Made by a program: the position numbers and the translations under genes. From NCBI RefSeq assembly GCF_024628865.1, contig NZ_CP102385.1:62001-126000 (forward strand): DNA of 64,000 nt. The letters run 5' to 3'. Below are positions 48,307 to 56,489 of this stretch, in pieces. The notes beneath the pieces were generated by a model, which did not search any database, had not been told where the DNA came from, and was given only the letters and a program-made list of their open reading frames with translations. The stretch comes from Sphingopyxis sp. DBS4 (GTDB taxonomy: Bacteria; Pseudomonadota; Alphaproteobacteria; Sphingomonadales; Sphingomonadaceae). Each line of letters starts with the position of its first letter. Within the stretch, counting starts at the first letter, position 1.

Positions 48307-49230
48307 CTATGCGCCTGCTTCGGCCTGCAACATGGCGATCCGCGCCGAGCAGATCTCATGGACCCGCTGACCGAGAATCTCGACGCGTCCCGAAAGCCAG
48401 TCCAGCTCCTCGCGCGAAATTTTGTAGTGCTTGGAATAGCGCGCCTTCCGATAGGCGTCCTTGAGCTTCTGGTACATCGCGCGTTCGGCGCGGGTGCCAC
48501 GCGGCCAGACATCGTACAGATGGCGATCCAACTGCTCGGCCATATCGCGCAGGAACAGGATATTGTGATCGTACGGTGTGTAGAATTTGAGGACCAGTAG
48601 CAGGCCCTGGTACAGATTTTCGACGACCTGATGGAGCAGGAACGCGGCTTCCTTATTGTACTCTTTCGCCACCGCTGTCTGAAAGAGATCCAGAAAACGC
48701 GTCGCATCGCCCATGTACTCTTCGAAATAGTCCTTCGCCGCCTGTAGTGCCATTTCAGGGGTCTTCGGCTTTGGCTTGCCGAGTTCCTTGTCGTCCGACT
48801 GGTAGAGGATGACGCCATCCTTCACGATCTCCATGAAGAAGACACGGCCATGGGCGAGCGCATCGTTCACTTCCTGGAGCGAATGGACGATGAAATTCGC
48901 CGGCGTCTTGATCACCTTCTCGAGCAGATAAGCGTCGCTGATCCGGCGCTCGGCATCTTCCCAATAGGTCGCGCGGTCCGCGAGTTCATTCTGGTTGACG
49001 ATGACGAGGATATCATAGTCCGAACGATATTGGTTCGCGTCCTGCGGTGCCTCGACCCAATCGCCGCGGGCGTAGGAGCCGAACAGGATGACCTTGAGAA
49101 TCCTGCCGTTGCGCCGCGCGCCAACGGCATTCTCCGTCGCGGCGCGCAAGCCCTGAAACAATATCTCGACGATAATATCCAGTTCGCGCTGCTTGCGATG
49201 CGGCAGGAAGTCGATTTCGGTGCGCATCAT
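48307..49230 (-). CDS. Nucleotidyltransferase-HEPN fusion
   Basis: A 307-residue protein with an N-terminal minimal nucleotidyltransferase domain (LFGSYARGDW, then YRSDYDILVIV with the catalytic DxD) and a C-terminal HEPN domain (AAFLLHQVVENLYQGLLLVL, YTPYDHNILFL, AYRKARYSKHY). As separate genes MNT and HEPN form toxin-antitoxin pairs in which MNT modifies and silences the HEPN RNase. Here they are one chain, a known arrangement of uncertain function. Two adjacent ATG codons (49230, 49227). It lies next to a VapBC pair. Confidence 0.85.
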   Translation of the reverse strand: MMRTEIDFLPHRKQRELDIIVEILFQGLRAATENAVGARRNGRILKVILFGSYARGDWVEAPQDANQYRSDYDILVIVNQNELADRATYWEDAERRISDAYLLEKVIKTPANFIVHSLQEVNDALAHGRVFFMEIVKDGVILYQSDDKELGKPKPKTPEMALQAAKDYFEEYMGDATRFLDLFQTAVAKEYNKEAAFLLHQVVENLYQGLLLVLKFYTPYDHNILFLRDMAEQLDRHLYDVWPRGTRAERAMYQKLKDAYRKARYSKHYKISREELDWLSGRVEILGQRVHEICSARIAMLQAEAGA

Positions 49231-49267
49231 GCCGCTCCGCGGGCGATACAGGCGTGCTGCAGTTTCA

Positions 49268-49651
49268 TCACCGGGCAACTTCGATGGTGACGCCGATGTC
49301 GAGACTCTTCCACGCCCTGTCCATTGTGATGGCCGTCGCCCCGAGGGAATGCGCGAGTGCGAGGCAGGCCCGGTCGCCAAGTGAAAGGCCGGCGAGCTTC
49401 GTGGTCTGTCGTAGCTTGCCCATGAACACCGCGCCTTCCTTGTCCAATATGCGCGTATCGAGGTCGAGCAATGCGATCAGTTCATCGATTTCGCTGTCCC
49501 CAAGCCCCCGATCTTGCAGCTTGCCCACGATCTCGGCCAGATTCACGGCGCTAATGCAGCCGGTGTCCAGATGCGCCTCGATCTGCTCCGCTCCTGGCTC
49601 TTCCTGAATCACCGCGAGCACGGCCGATGCATCGAGCACATAGTCAGTCAT
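49268..49651 (-). CDS. VapC-type PIN toxin
   Basis: A 127-residue PIN-domain ribonuclease: Asp7 in VLDASA, Glu in AVNLAEIVGK, Asp in LGDRACLALA and Asp in TMDRAW are the acidic site. It cleaves RNA when freed from its antitoxin. Its start overlaps the end of the antitoxin gene by 8 nt, the usual VapBC arrangement. Confidence 0.92.
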   Translation of the reverse strand: MTDYVLDASAVLAVIQEEPGAEQIEAHLDTGCISAVNLAEIVGKLQDRGLGDSEIDELIALLDLDTRILDKEGAVFMGKLRQTTKLAGLSLGDRACLALAHSLGATAITMDRAWKSLDIGVTIEVAR

Positions 49652-49892
49652 GGGCGGCCTCGGACCTGCGATCCGCGATCAATTCGTCGGCGAGCGAAGC
49701 GCTTGGGGGAACGCGATTGCGTACAAGAGCTCGCACGCGGCCAAGCGCTGTCCGAAACGATCGCACCCGAAGCTCTCCATCGACCACCTCGATGCGGACA
49801 TCGTCCCCATCAGCAATCCCAAGTGCCTTACGGACGTCCGCCGGAATCTGAAGCCTGCCGCCCGATACGATACGAGCCTTGTGAACGCTCAT
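49644..49892 (-). CDS. VapB-type antitoxin (AbrB/SpoVT fold)
   Basis: An 82-residue antitoxin. The first ~45 residues are an AbrB-like swapped-hairpin DNA-binding domain (VSGGRLQIPADVRKALGIAD with GDDVRIEV). The C-terminal tail should wrap the toxin. It precedes the toxin and probably represses the shared promoter as a complex. Confidence 0.9.
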   Translation of the reverse strand: MSVHKARIVSGGRLQIPADVRKALGIADGDDVRIEVVDGELRVRSFRTALGRVRALVRNRVPPSASLADELIADRRSEAAHD

Positions 49893-50252
49893 GACGAAAT
49901 TCCCAGATGATGTTCAAGGATGCCAATAGTGTCGCCTATCTGTACTCTGTAGGCAAGTCTCAATGAGCCAAATTCTCGCCCTTATGGCATATGTTGCCGA
50001 ATTGGCAGCATTAGGCGCCGATCGCCGGTTTGCGAATATGGACTTCCTGCCTTATTAACAGAGACGTAGAGATGTCCGGATCAACCGCCTGGCGCGATGT
50101 TTCGGACCAGAACGATCGCATGTCGATCGAGGGGAGCGAGCGATGTTGCGCGCCGATGGTCCGTCCCATTCCGATGGGGCGGCAACGCTAAGCCGTGGGG
50201 CGAACAATGCCACCATGGAATCTCCGGCTCGCCAAAGTTGCCGGGTGCCCTC
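49893..50252. other. Divergent promoter region, no gene seen
   Basis: A 360-nt gap between the vapBC operon and the LuxR-like gene. It must hold both promoters. A frame upstream of 50253 is open but its composition is not coding-like. Confidence 0.45.
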
Positions 50253-50768
50253 GTGAGCGATCAGGCCGATTTCGAGCGTTGGTCGCGGTTGACGAACAAG
50301 CAGCGCGCCTGCCTCGACCCTCTACTCGAACGAAAGACGTCCAAAGAGATCGCGCGCCTGATCGGCGTGTCGAAGCCGACAGTCGACCAGCGTCTGACGA
50401 CGGCCCGCTCTGTCCTTGGTGTCGATACGCGAGATCAGGCGGCTGTCGAATATGCACGCCTCAAGCGAATATATGATCGGATCACATATGATCCGATGCA
50501 CATTCCCGACCGAGCGGAAATAGTGCCATCTGATTTCGCGGAGGGAGACCCCTCGACCGTAATCCACCTGACCGACATGGCGGTTGCCGTTCGGAGCACG
50601 GAGGGACCGGTGGAAGGACTTTCCGACCCGCTCGAGCTCATCTGGAGACGAGATCATAAAGGTTTGGCGCGCTTCGCGCTCATGATGACAATGCTGGTCG
50701 CCTTGCTGCTTGTCGTTCATGCAAGTCTGGGAATTTCCGAGACTCTGACCCGCCTCGTTTCCGGCTGA
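50253..50768 (+). CDS. LuxR-type HTH protein with C-terminal TM
   Basis: A 171-residue protein with an N-terminal LuxR-type HTH (RLTNKQRACLDPLLERKTSK, EIARLIGVSKPTVDQRLTTA) and a C-terminal hydrophobic segment (LARFALMMTMLVALLLVVHA). There is no receiver or ligand domain. A membrane-tethered regulator is implied. Start at GTG 50253 fits where the conserved sequence (SDQADFERW) begins; the longer open frame upstream is not convincing. It heads backbone block B. Confidence 0.75.
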   Translation: MSDQADFERWSRLTNKQRACLDPLLERKTSKEIARLIGVSKPTVDQRLTTARSVLGVDTRDQAAVEYARLKRIYDRITYDPMHIPDRAEIVPSDFAEGDPSTVIHLTDMAVAVRSTEGPVEGLSDPLELIWRRDHKGLARFALMMTMLVALLLVVHASLGISETLTRLVSG

Positions 50769-50830
50769 ACTTTTGAAAAGCAACGCCAACAAGTGCCTGG
50801 AAGTCGTGCGCTTCCGGGGAAGGAGAAGTT

Positions 50831-51160
50831 ATGTCCGGAAATCTCAATGCAATGACCCTGCGGCTTAAGCAGGACGTTCCTGTGGCCGAAGCCAGCCTCG
50901 ACAGCGCTCTGATCGCCGTGTCGACTCTTATGACGAGCGTCGTCACTGCCCGGCAGCGCGTCGGCGTGGCACCCAAGACCGGCCAGGCATCGATTCTGCG
51001 CCTCGCAAAGGCTCAGCTTTCGCTCGTCGAAGTGAGCGGTGACGTATTGCGTGTCCATGGCGAGCTCGCGGACATCGCTCAGGAGACCGCGGGCCTAGAT
51101 GTGCACGAATGCCCAAATCAGGCCAAGGCAACGGGCGCGCAGCTCACCGTCGTCGCCTGA
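50831..51160 (+). CDS. Hypothetical protein
   Basis: A 109-residue helical protein (AEASLDSALIAVSTLMTSVV, ASILRLAKAQLSLVEVSGDV) with no recognised domain. A clear AAGGAGAAG precedes the ATG at 50831. It follows the LuxR-like gene by 62 nt and precedes a membrane-protein gene, so the three may form an operon. Confidence 0.7.
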   Translation: MSGNLNAMTLRLKQDVPVAEASLDSALIAVSTLMTSVVTARQRVGVAPKTGQASILRLAKAQLSLVEVSGDVLRVHGELADIAQETAGLDVHECPNQAKATGAQLTVVA

Positions 51161-51198
51161 AACTTGACTGGGAGCCATCAGCATGATTTCGGGGAAGA

Positions 51199-51675
51199 AT
51201 GTTGCGGATAGTCATATTCTTGATCTCGCTGCTGATGGCTTCGGCCTATGCGCTGTGGAAGGGGGGCGGCCCCGAACGGATGATGGCGACAATCCTCCTG
51301 GGCATGCTCGTCGTCGACCAACTTGCTCATCTTCTGATCCCCGTGCAGTTCGCGAGCGTCGACACCGCGCATCTTGCTATCGACCTGATTGCGGCACTCT
51401 TGACCTTCACCTTGGCGATGACGGCACATCGCTTCTGGCCGCTGGTGGCCGCGGTCCTGCAGATTTTGCCGCTTCTGGCGCACTTCACCCGGTTGGCGAA
51501 TGTGGAAATGCATCCGATCGCCTATCTGACGATGCAGGTTGCTGCCTCCTGGCTTCTGCCGCCTCTCCTCGCCGCCGCAACCTGGAGGCATCAGACCCGG
51601 TTGCGGAGGAGCGGCAGCGATCAGTCCTGGCAGCCCTCATCGCTACAATCGCACCTTCCGAAAGTCTTCAGATAG
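51199..51675 (+). CDS. Hypothetical integral membrane protein
   Basis: A 158-residue protein with about four TM segments (IVIFLISLLMASAYALW; ATILLGMLVVDQLAHLLI; LAIDLIAALLTFTLAM; FWPLVAAVLQILPLLAHF, then VAASWLLPPLLAAATW). GGGGAAG precedes the ATG at 51199. The C-terminal tail overlaps the start of the JAB-domain coding region in another frame. No family recognised. Confidence 0.7.
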   Translation: MLRIVIFLISLLMASAYALWKGGGPERMMATILLGMLVVDQLAHLLIPVQFASVDTAHLAIDLIAALLTFTLAMTAHRFWPLVAAVLQILPLLAHFTRLANVEMHPIAYLTMQVAASWLLPPLLAAATWRHQTRLRRSGSDQSWQPSSLQSHLPKVFR

Positions 51676-52616
51676 CCGATCGGCTGCTCGGCGAATACCG
51701 CAGCCTCGATCGCGTTCTGACGCAGAAGCCCGAAGCTCTCCGGCGAACCCTGGGTGGCCGAGACAGCGTTGCGACCCTAATATCTGCGACGCGCGCCGCC
51801 AGTGTCGAAGCACTACGCTCCAACCTAATGGGCAGGACTATCAAGCCGACCGATCCGAAACTCATTGCCTATCTCAAGGCCTCGATGGGCAGCCTTCCCG
51901 AAGAGGTACTTCGGGTTCTGTTTCTCGACGGGGCACGCCGGCTCATAGCGGACGAGCAGTTGCAGCAGGGCAGCCTGGCTCAGCTCATCCTTTATCCACG
52001 CATCATATTCAAACGAGCATTGGAGCTCGACGCGGCATCGATTGTACTCGTCCACAATCATCCCAGTGGTGATCCGACTCCAAGCGAAGCGGACATCTCG
52101 TCTACGGGAAAACTCGCGGCTCTCGCCTGCAACTTGGGAATCGAACTCGCGGAACATATCGTCGTCAGCCGATCGGGCCACGCTCTGATCGGACAGCGGC
52201 CACATGGTCGCGGACTCAGGGAAATGGTCAAATATCATCTGGTGAGGGATTCTGGTCGGTCGACCGGATTTCCCGATCGTGACCTCGCGCTGTCGAATGC
52301 AAGGCGTACCGCACGTCGGCGGTTGCTCCGCAGGCACATTGTTGGATCCAGGAAATATTTAGGCGAGCCTGCTTGGGACATGCTGATCGACCTCTTCATT
52401 CAGTATTGCGAAGAGAAAAAGATCTCCACAGGCGACCTATGCGTTTCCTCCCCATTGCCGCTGAGCACGGCACTCCGCCTCGTCCAGCGAATGTGCGATG
52501 ACGGACTCATTTACAAAACAGCCGACACGACCGACGGGCGTCGACAATTTGTCGAACTGAACCCTGACCTCGCGTGGCGTCTCCTTGCCTACTTTGGCAC
52601 GCCCACGGAGGGCTGA
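51582..52616 (+). CDS. RadC-type JAB/MPN protein with wHTH tail
   Basis: The central ~130 residues are a RadC/JAB domain with the metal motif HNHPSGDPTPSEAD and preceding LILYPRIIFKRALELDAASI. An N-terminal helix-hairpin-helix-like region (LLGEYRSLDRVLTQKPEALR) and a C-terminal MarR-like winged helix (PLPLSTALRLVQRMCDDGLI) flank it. No ATG, GTG or TTG lies at the point where the conserved part begins. A CTG at 51582 is the nearest candidate, and the first ATG after it is at 51828, which would drop the N-terminal region. The frame is open back to 51183 through the membrane-protein gene. The start is therefore uncertain. Confidence 0.75.
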   Translation: MEASDPVAEERQRSVLAALIATIAPSESLQIADRLLGEYRSLDRVLTQKPEALRRTLGGRDSVATLISATRAASVEALRSNLMGRTIKPTDPKLIAYLKASMGSLPEEVLRVLFLDGARRLIADEQLQQGSLAQLILYPRIIFKRALELDAASIVLVHNHPSGDPTPSEADISSTGKLAALACNLGIELAEHIVVSRSGHALIGQRPHGRGLREMVKYHLVRDSGRSTGFPDRDLALSNARRTARRRLLRRHIVGSRKYLGEPAWDMLIDLFIQYCEEKKISTGDLCVSSPLPLSTALRLVQRMCDDGLIYKTADTTDGRRQFVELNPDLAWRLLAYFGTPTEG

Positions 52617-52669
52617 TGCTCCACTGAGGCCGCAACGCCCGGCGTAAGGGAGTGAGAGAAGGGAGGGGG

Positions 52670-52696
52670 CTTTCGGGACCAAGATTGGCCCGAAAG
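52670..52696 (+). promoter_or_regulatory. Hairpin before strawberry-notch gene
   Basis: Perfect 8-bp arms CTTTCGGG (52670-52677) and CCCGAAAG (52689-52696) with an 11-nt loop. The downstream arm abuts the GAGGAG ribosome binding site of the gene at 52710, as in the leaders at 8114 and 9429. Confidence 0.5.
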
Positions 52697-52709
52697 AGGA
52701 GACCCTTCC

Positions 52710-55278
52710 ATGATAATCGAAACCGACCAGGCGGCTGCTGTGGCAGCGCGCCAATACGCTGCGGCGTGCCAGATCGCACAATCGCTTCAGGATAATGCGC
52801 CGCTCCCGAGAAGCCTAGCCACGAAGGCAATGACCGCGGCATATGGCAGCACCTCGGCCGACGGGACTTGGACGCAACGCGATAGCTTCGTCGCGATTGA
52901 GGTCGGATCGGTACTCGCGCTGCGCGCGATGATTCTTCCCGAGACGCCAACCGGGATTATCGAGAAGCTCGATGAATTCGAGAAGCGGCTCCCCACGCAA
53001 ACGGTCCGGAGCGAGGAGCAAATCTCGGCCCAGCATTTTTCCACTCCATCGGCGCTCGCGTGGCTCGTATCGCACCTCGCCGCGATCGGTGACGACGATG
53101 TCGTCCTTGAACCCAGCGCCGGCGTGGGAATGCTCGCCATGTGGGCGGATCGCGCCAAAGCTGTCTATATCAATGAGCTTGATCCGATCCGGGCAGGGCT
53201 ACTCCGACACCTCTTTCCTGGAAGCAGCGTCACGTCATTCAACGCGGCTCAAATCAATCAGCACGTATCGACTCCACCGACCGTCGTGATCATGAATCCG
53301 CCCTTCGCCCGCAACGCTGCCGGCGCCGTGGATCCGTTCGCCGCTCACCGTCATTTCGCAGCGGCGCTCGCTGGTCTTCAGACCGGCGGCCGCATCGTCG
53401 CCATCATGCCGGACAACTTCAACCCCGGCGGAAAACATGGCTCGCTATTCGATCGCGCAACTTCGGGCGCGAACATCCGGTTGATGCTCCGCCTCGACAA
53501 GGGCTTTGCAGGGAAGGGGACTACGGTGGCCGTGCGGGTTATTGTGGCGGATAAAGGATTGGGACGTAGACGTCCGCCGACGACAATCAACCGGACAACC
53601 GTGGGCAAACTTCTCGATGCAATTCGCGAAATCCCCCCGCGCGCGACCGTCCAGCCCAATCCCACGCCGCCTACGCCGCGGCGATCGACAAAGCCCGCGT
53701 CGCCATTCGGTGCATTCCGAGCAACACCAGCCAAGTCGTTCCCGCGGGCCGCGCGACCACTTCCGAGCTTCGAGATCGCCACCGTCAATTATCGGGTCCA
53801 CGACCCCATCGCGGCGGCCCACGACGATACCGCGCTCTACGTTCCATGGCGCAGCCAACGCCTCGAATTTGACAATCCTTCCGAGCATCCGAGCCCGCTG
53901 GTCGAGTCTGCCGCGATGGCGGCCGTCGCGCTGCCGACACCGAATTATCGACCGCAGCTGCCCAAGAGGGTCCTCGACGACAGAATATTGAGCGCAGCCC
54001 AGCTCGAGACGATCGTCCACGCTCTCGCCGCGACGGAAATCGACCTGCCGGGCCGCTATCGCCTGCCGGAAAAGGGCCTTGCCCTCATTCCCCATGCCGA
54101 AGGTCAAAGTTATCGGCAGGGCTTCTTCCTCGGTGACGGGACCGGGGCAGGGAAGGGCCGCCAGATCGCTGGGATCATCATGGATCAATGGCTGCGCGGT
54201 AAACGGCGCCATATCTGGTTAAGCGATAGCACCGCCCTGATTGAAGATGCCCGCCGCGACTGGCAGGCACTCGGTGGAACGCCGCTCGATATTCAACCCT
54301 TGGGCCGTGTCCGCGCGGGAGCAGGGATCGAGATCGGCGATTCCATCTTGTTCGCATCCTACGCCACCCTGCGAAGCGAAGCCGGTGGCGACCGCCGACT
54401 TGACCAGATCCTGACATGGCTCGGCAACGAGTTCGACGGGCTGCTCCTGTTCGACGAAGCGCACGCCATGGGCGGCGTTGCCGGTGGGGAAGGGCGATTT
54501 GGCGCGACATCGGGATCCCAGCAAGGCATTGCCGGGGTCGAGCTTCAGAACCGCTTGCCCCGTGCGCGCGTCATCTATGCTTCCGCTACCGGAGCCTCCG
54601 ACATCAACAATCTCGCCTATGCGACGCGGCTCGGACTTTGGGGCGAGGGCACGGCATTCGTCGACCGTGAAGCGTTCACAGCGCGGATACGTGACGGCGG
54701 CGTTGCCGCGATGGAGCTTGTCGCGCGCGAGCTGAAGGCCATGGGAGTCTATACCGCGCGCGCGCTGTCCTATGTGGGAGCCCGTCGACGTCGGGACATT
54801 CGAAGAATGCTGGAAGGCCGAGTGCGACGAGCTCGGTCAGGACCCAAACCGCGAACGCTTCTTCCTCGCGGTCGGCCGCTTGCTCCCGATATGGAACCTG
54901 CTTGGCGACGATCCCGAAGTTCGCCGCCTCGTGACGGCCGATGGCCGCGCGCTGCTTGGCCGCATTGTCCCGCACGGAGACGTGAACCTGCTGCTGAGCA
55001 AACTTGGCATAACCGGGGGCATCAATCTTGCACCTGCCGAAATTGTCGCCGCCGCCTGGGAAGGCAAGACGGTGGCGCTCGGCGGGAACACCGGGCTGAC
55101 GCTCCAGCGAAGACGCGTGAACGGGGAATCGCGCTTTGAGCTCAGCGGATTTGATCCCCGGTCTTTGCCGGCGCTGAAAGCCCAGGGCTGTTTCACGGAG
55201 ATCATCCAGTTCAAGACCCGAATGTTCATCCCGGTGTCACGAGCTGCCGACATTGTCTCGGCGCTCTCCGCTAATTGA
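52710..55278 (+). pseudogene. Strawberry-notch-like methylase/helicase, internally deleted
   Basis: The N-terminal ~690 residues are intact: an adenine-methylase-like fold (VLEPSAGVGMLAMWA, catalytic motif IV VIMNPPFARN) and the first strawberry-notch helicase half (FFLGDGTGAGKGRQIAGI as Walker A, LLLFDEAHAMGG as Walker B, VIYASATGAS as motif III). At about 54770 the frame breaks. Sequence then resumes in another frame (54772-55278) with the family's extreme C-terminus (VGTFEECWKAECDELGQDPN and GRIVPHGDVNLLLSKLGITG). The second helicase half, several hundred residues in complete homologs (about 1,400 in all), is missing. A deletion with frameshift has removed it, so ATPase-driven activity is lost. 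Confidence 0.82.
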
Positions 55279-55437
55279 ACAAGCGATCCGAAGATAGTTG
55301 AGGAAGCATCGGTGGCCGAAAATAGGGCCAGATTGTCGGGGTCGTCCGCGGTAGTCCTTGAAATGTCAACGTGTCTTCATTTGACAGCACTATAGGCTTA
55401 CACCTCTGTAAATTGTTGAAAGGGTCAAATCATCACG

Positions 55438-55467
55438 CTTTCCTGCAGGCTCCCTCGCAGGTATAAT
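55438..55467 (+). promoter_or_regulatory. Possible promoter of mucR-like gene
   Basis: TATAAT at 55462-55467 with a poor -35 (CTTTCC, 55438-55443) 18 nt upstream. Nearby, ATTTGAC (55379-55385) and GTCAAAT (55424-55430) form a spaced 7-bp inverted repeat that could be an autoregulatory site. Confidence 0.3.
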
Positions 55468-55543
55468 GCAAAAACTGCTTGCAGGACGGCTCACCAGTGG
55501 GGATTAGGGCGCCGGTCGCAAACCAACCGTCAGGAAAAATCAA

Positions 55544-56008
55544 ATGAACGATATTCCCCATGATACGGGTGATCTTCTCACCCTCACCGCAGATATTGTT
55601 GCCGCGCATGTTAGCAACAATAGTGTCGCAATCTCAGACCTTTCACTTCTAATATCCAACGTGCATGCCGCGCTCTCCGGACTATCTCATCCCGCTGAAA
55701 CGCCGGAAGAACCCCTTGTGCCGGCGGTCTCAATTCGGTCTTCGGTGAAACCTGACTACATCGTATGTCTTGAGGACGGAAAGAAGCTTAAGATGCTTCG
55801 CCGACATCTTATGACTCATTATGGGCTGACGCCCGAAGACTATCGGGCAAAATGGGGGTTGCCTGCCGATTATCCCATGGTCGCACCAAGCTATGCTGAG
55901 AAGCGGCGGGTGTTGGCAAAGGAAATCGGGCTCGGTACGAAAGGTCGGGGCGGCGGCCGTAAGCCTGCCCGCGGTGCGGCAGCCAAACCGGTTGCAAAGC
56001 GCGCCTGA
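55544..56008 (+). CDS. MucR/Ros family transcriptional regulator
   Basis: A 154-residue MucR/Ros-type regulator. The zinc-binding core has Cys75, Asp78 (in place of the second Cys, as in many MucR), His88 and His92, in [20 protein letters not shown] followed by [20 protein letters not shown]. The tail is basic (Arg/Lys/Gly/Ala). The family represses AT-rich promoters in alphaproteobacteria. The stop abuts the convergent degraded gene at 56009. Confidence 0.9.
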   Translation: MNDIPHDTGDLLTLTADIVAAHVSNNSVAISDLSLLISNVHAALSGLSHPAETPEEPLVPAVSIRSSVKPDYIVCLEDGKKLKMLRRHLMTHYGLTPEDYRAKWGLPADYPMVAPSYAEKRRVLAKEIGLGTKGRGGGRKPARGAAAKPVAKRA

Positions 56009-56334
56009 TCACCAATCCGGTTGGCGAGGCGGCCGATGGCGCAGCCTCGCCACAACTTCCTGCCATTCCGCCTCATCGCGCGGCCCAAATTCAACCGTTG
56101 GCGCTTCCGACGTCGCCCCGACCTCGACTGGCCGGCGCCGGCAAATTGTGCAGCGCATATCTCGATGACGTCTGTCGGCCGACTATCCCATCGGTGAAGA
56201 GCAAACCAACGCCACAATATTCCGCCGTCCACGACGCCCTGATGGCCACAGAATCCGCATCGCACCGCGACATTTGAGCGGTTTCGCCTGATCTCTTCGA
56301 GCGATTCAAAACTCCCAGCCACACACTCTTCCAT
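56009..56334 (-). pseudogene. Frameshifted zinc-ribbon protein
   Basis: Two frames of one gene. The first part (from Met at 56334) has VAVRCGFCGHQGVVDGGILW, RWFALHRWDSRPTDVIE. A one-base shift near 56160 moves the rest to another frame: MRCTICRRRPVEVGATSEAP, TVEFGPRDEAEWQEVVARLR, RHRPPRQPDW and a stop at 56009. Together the CxxC pair at each end would make a zinc ribbon as in intact sphingomonad plasmid proteins of about 100 residues. It is a pseudogene unless the shift is a sequencing error or is recoded. Confidence 0.75.
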
Positions 56335-56489
56335 AGGGGGACAGCGCCAGCGCGCAATGACCCGCGCTGCGCGGAACTATGGCGCGCCTTTGGCACGCCA
56401 AGGATGAGAGGGGAGGGGGAAGGAAGGGGGCGAGGCCCCTTGGGAGTTAAGCCCATGAACCGGGTCTCGGTTGTCACCGGAGATTCATC

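Noticed and set aside
51183..51581. N-terminal extension of the RadC-type frame
   Set aside because: It runs through the membrane-protein gene, which has its own ribosome binding site and TM segments; the extension is low in protein character.
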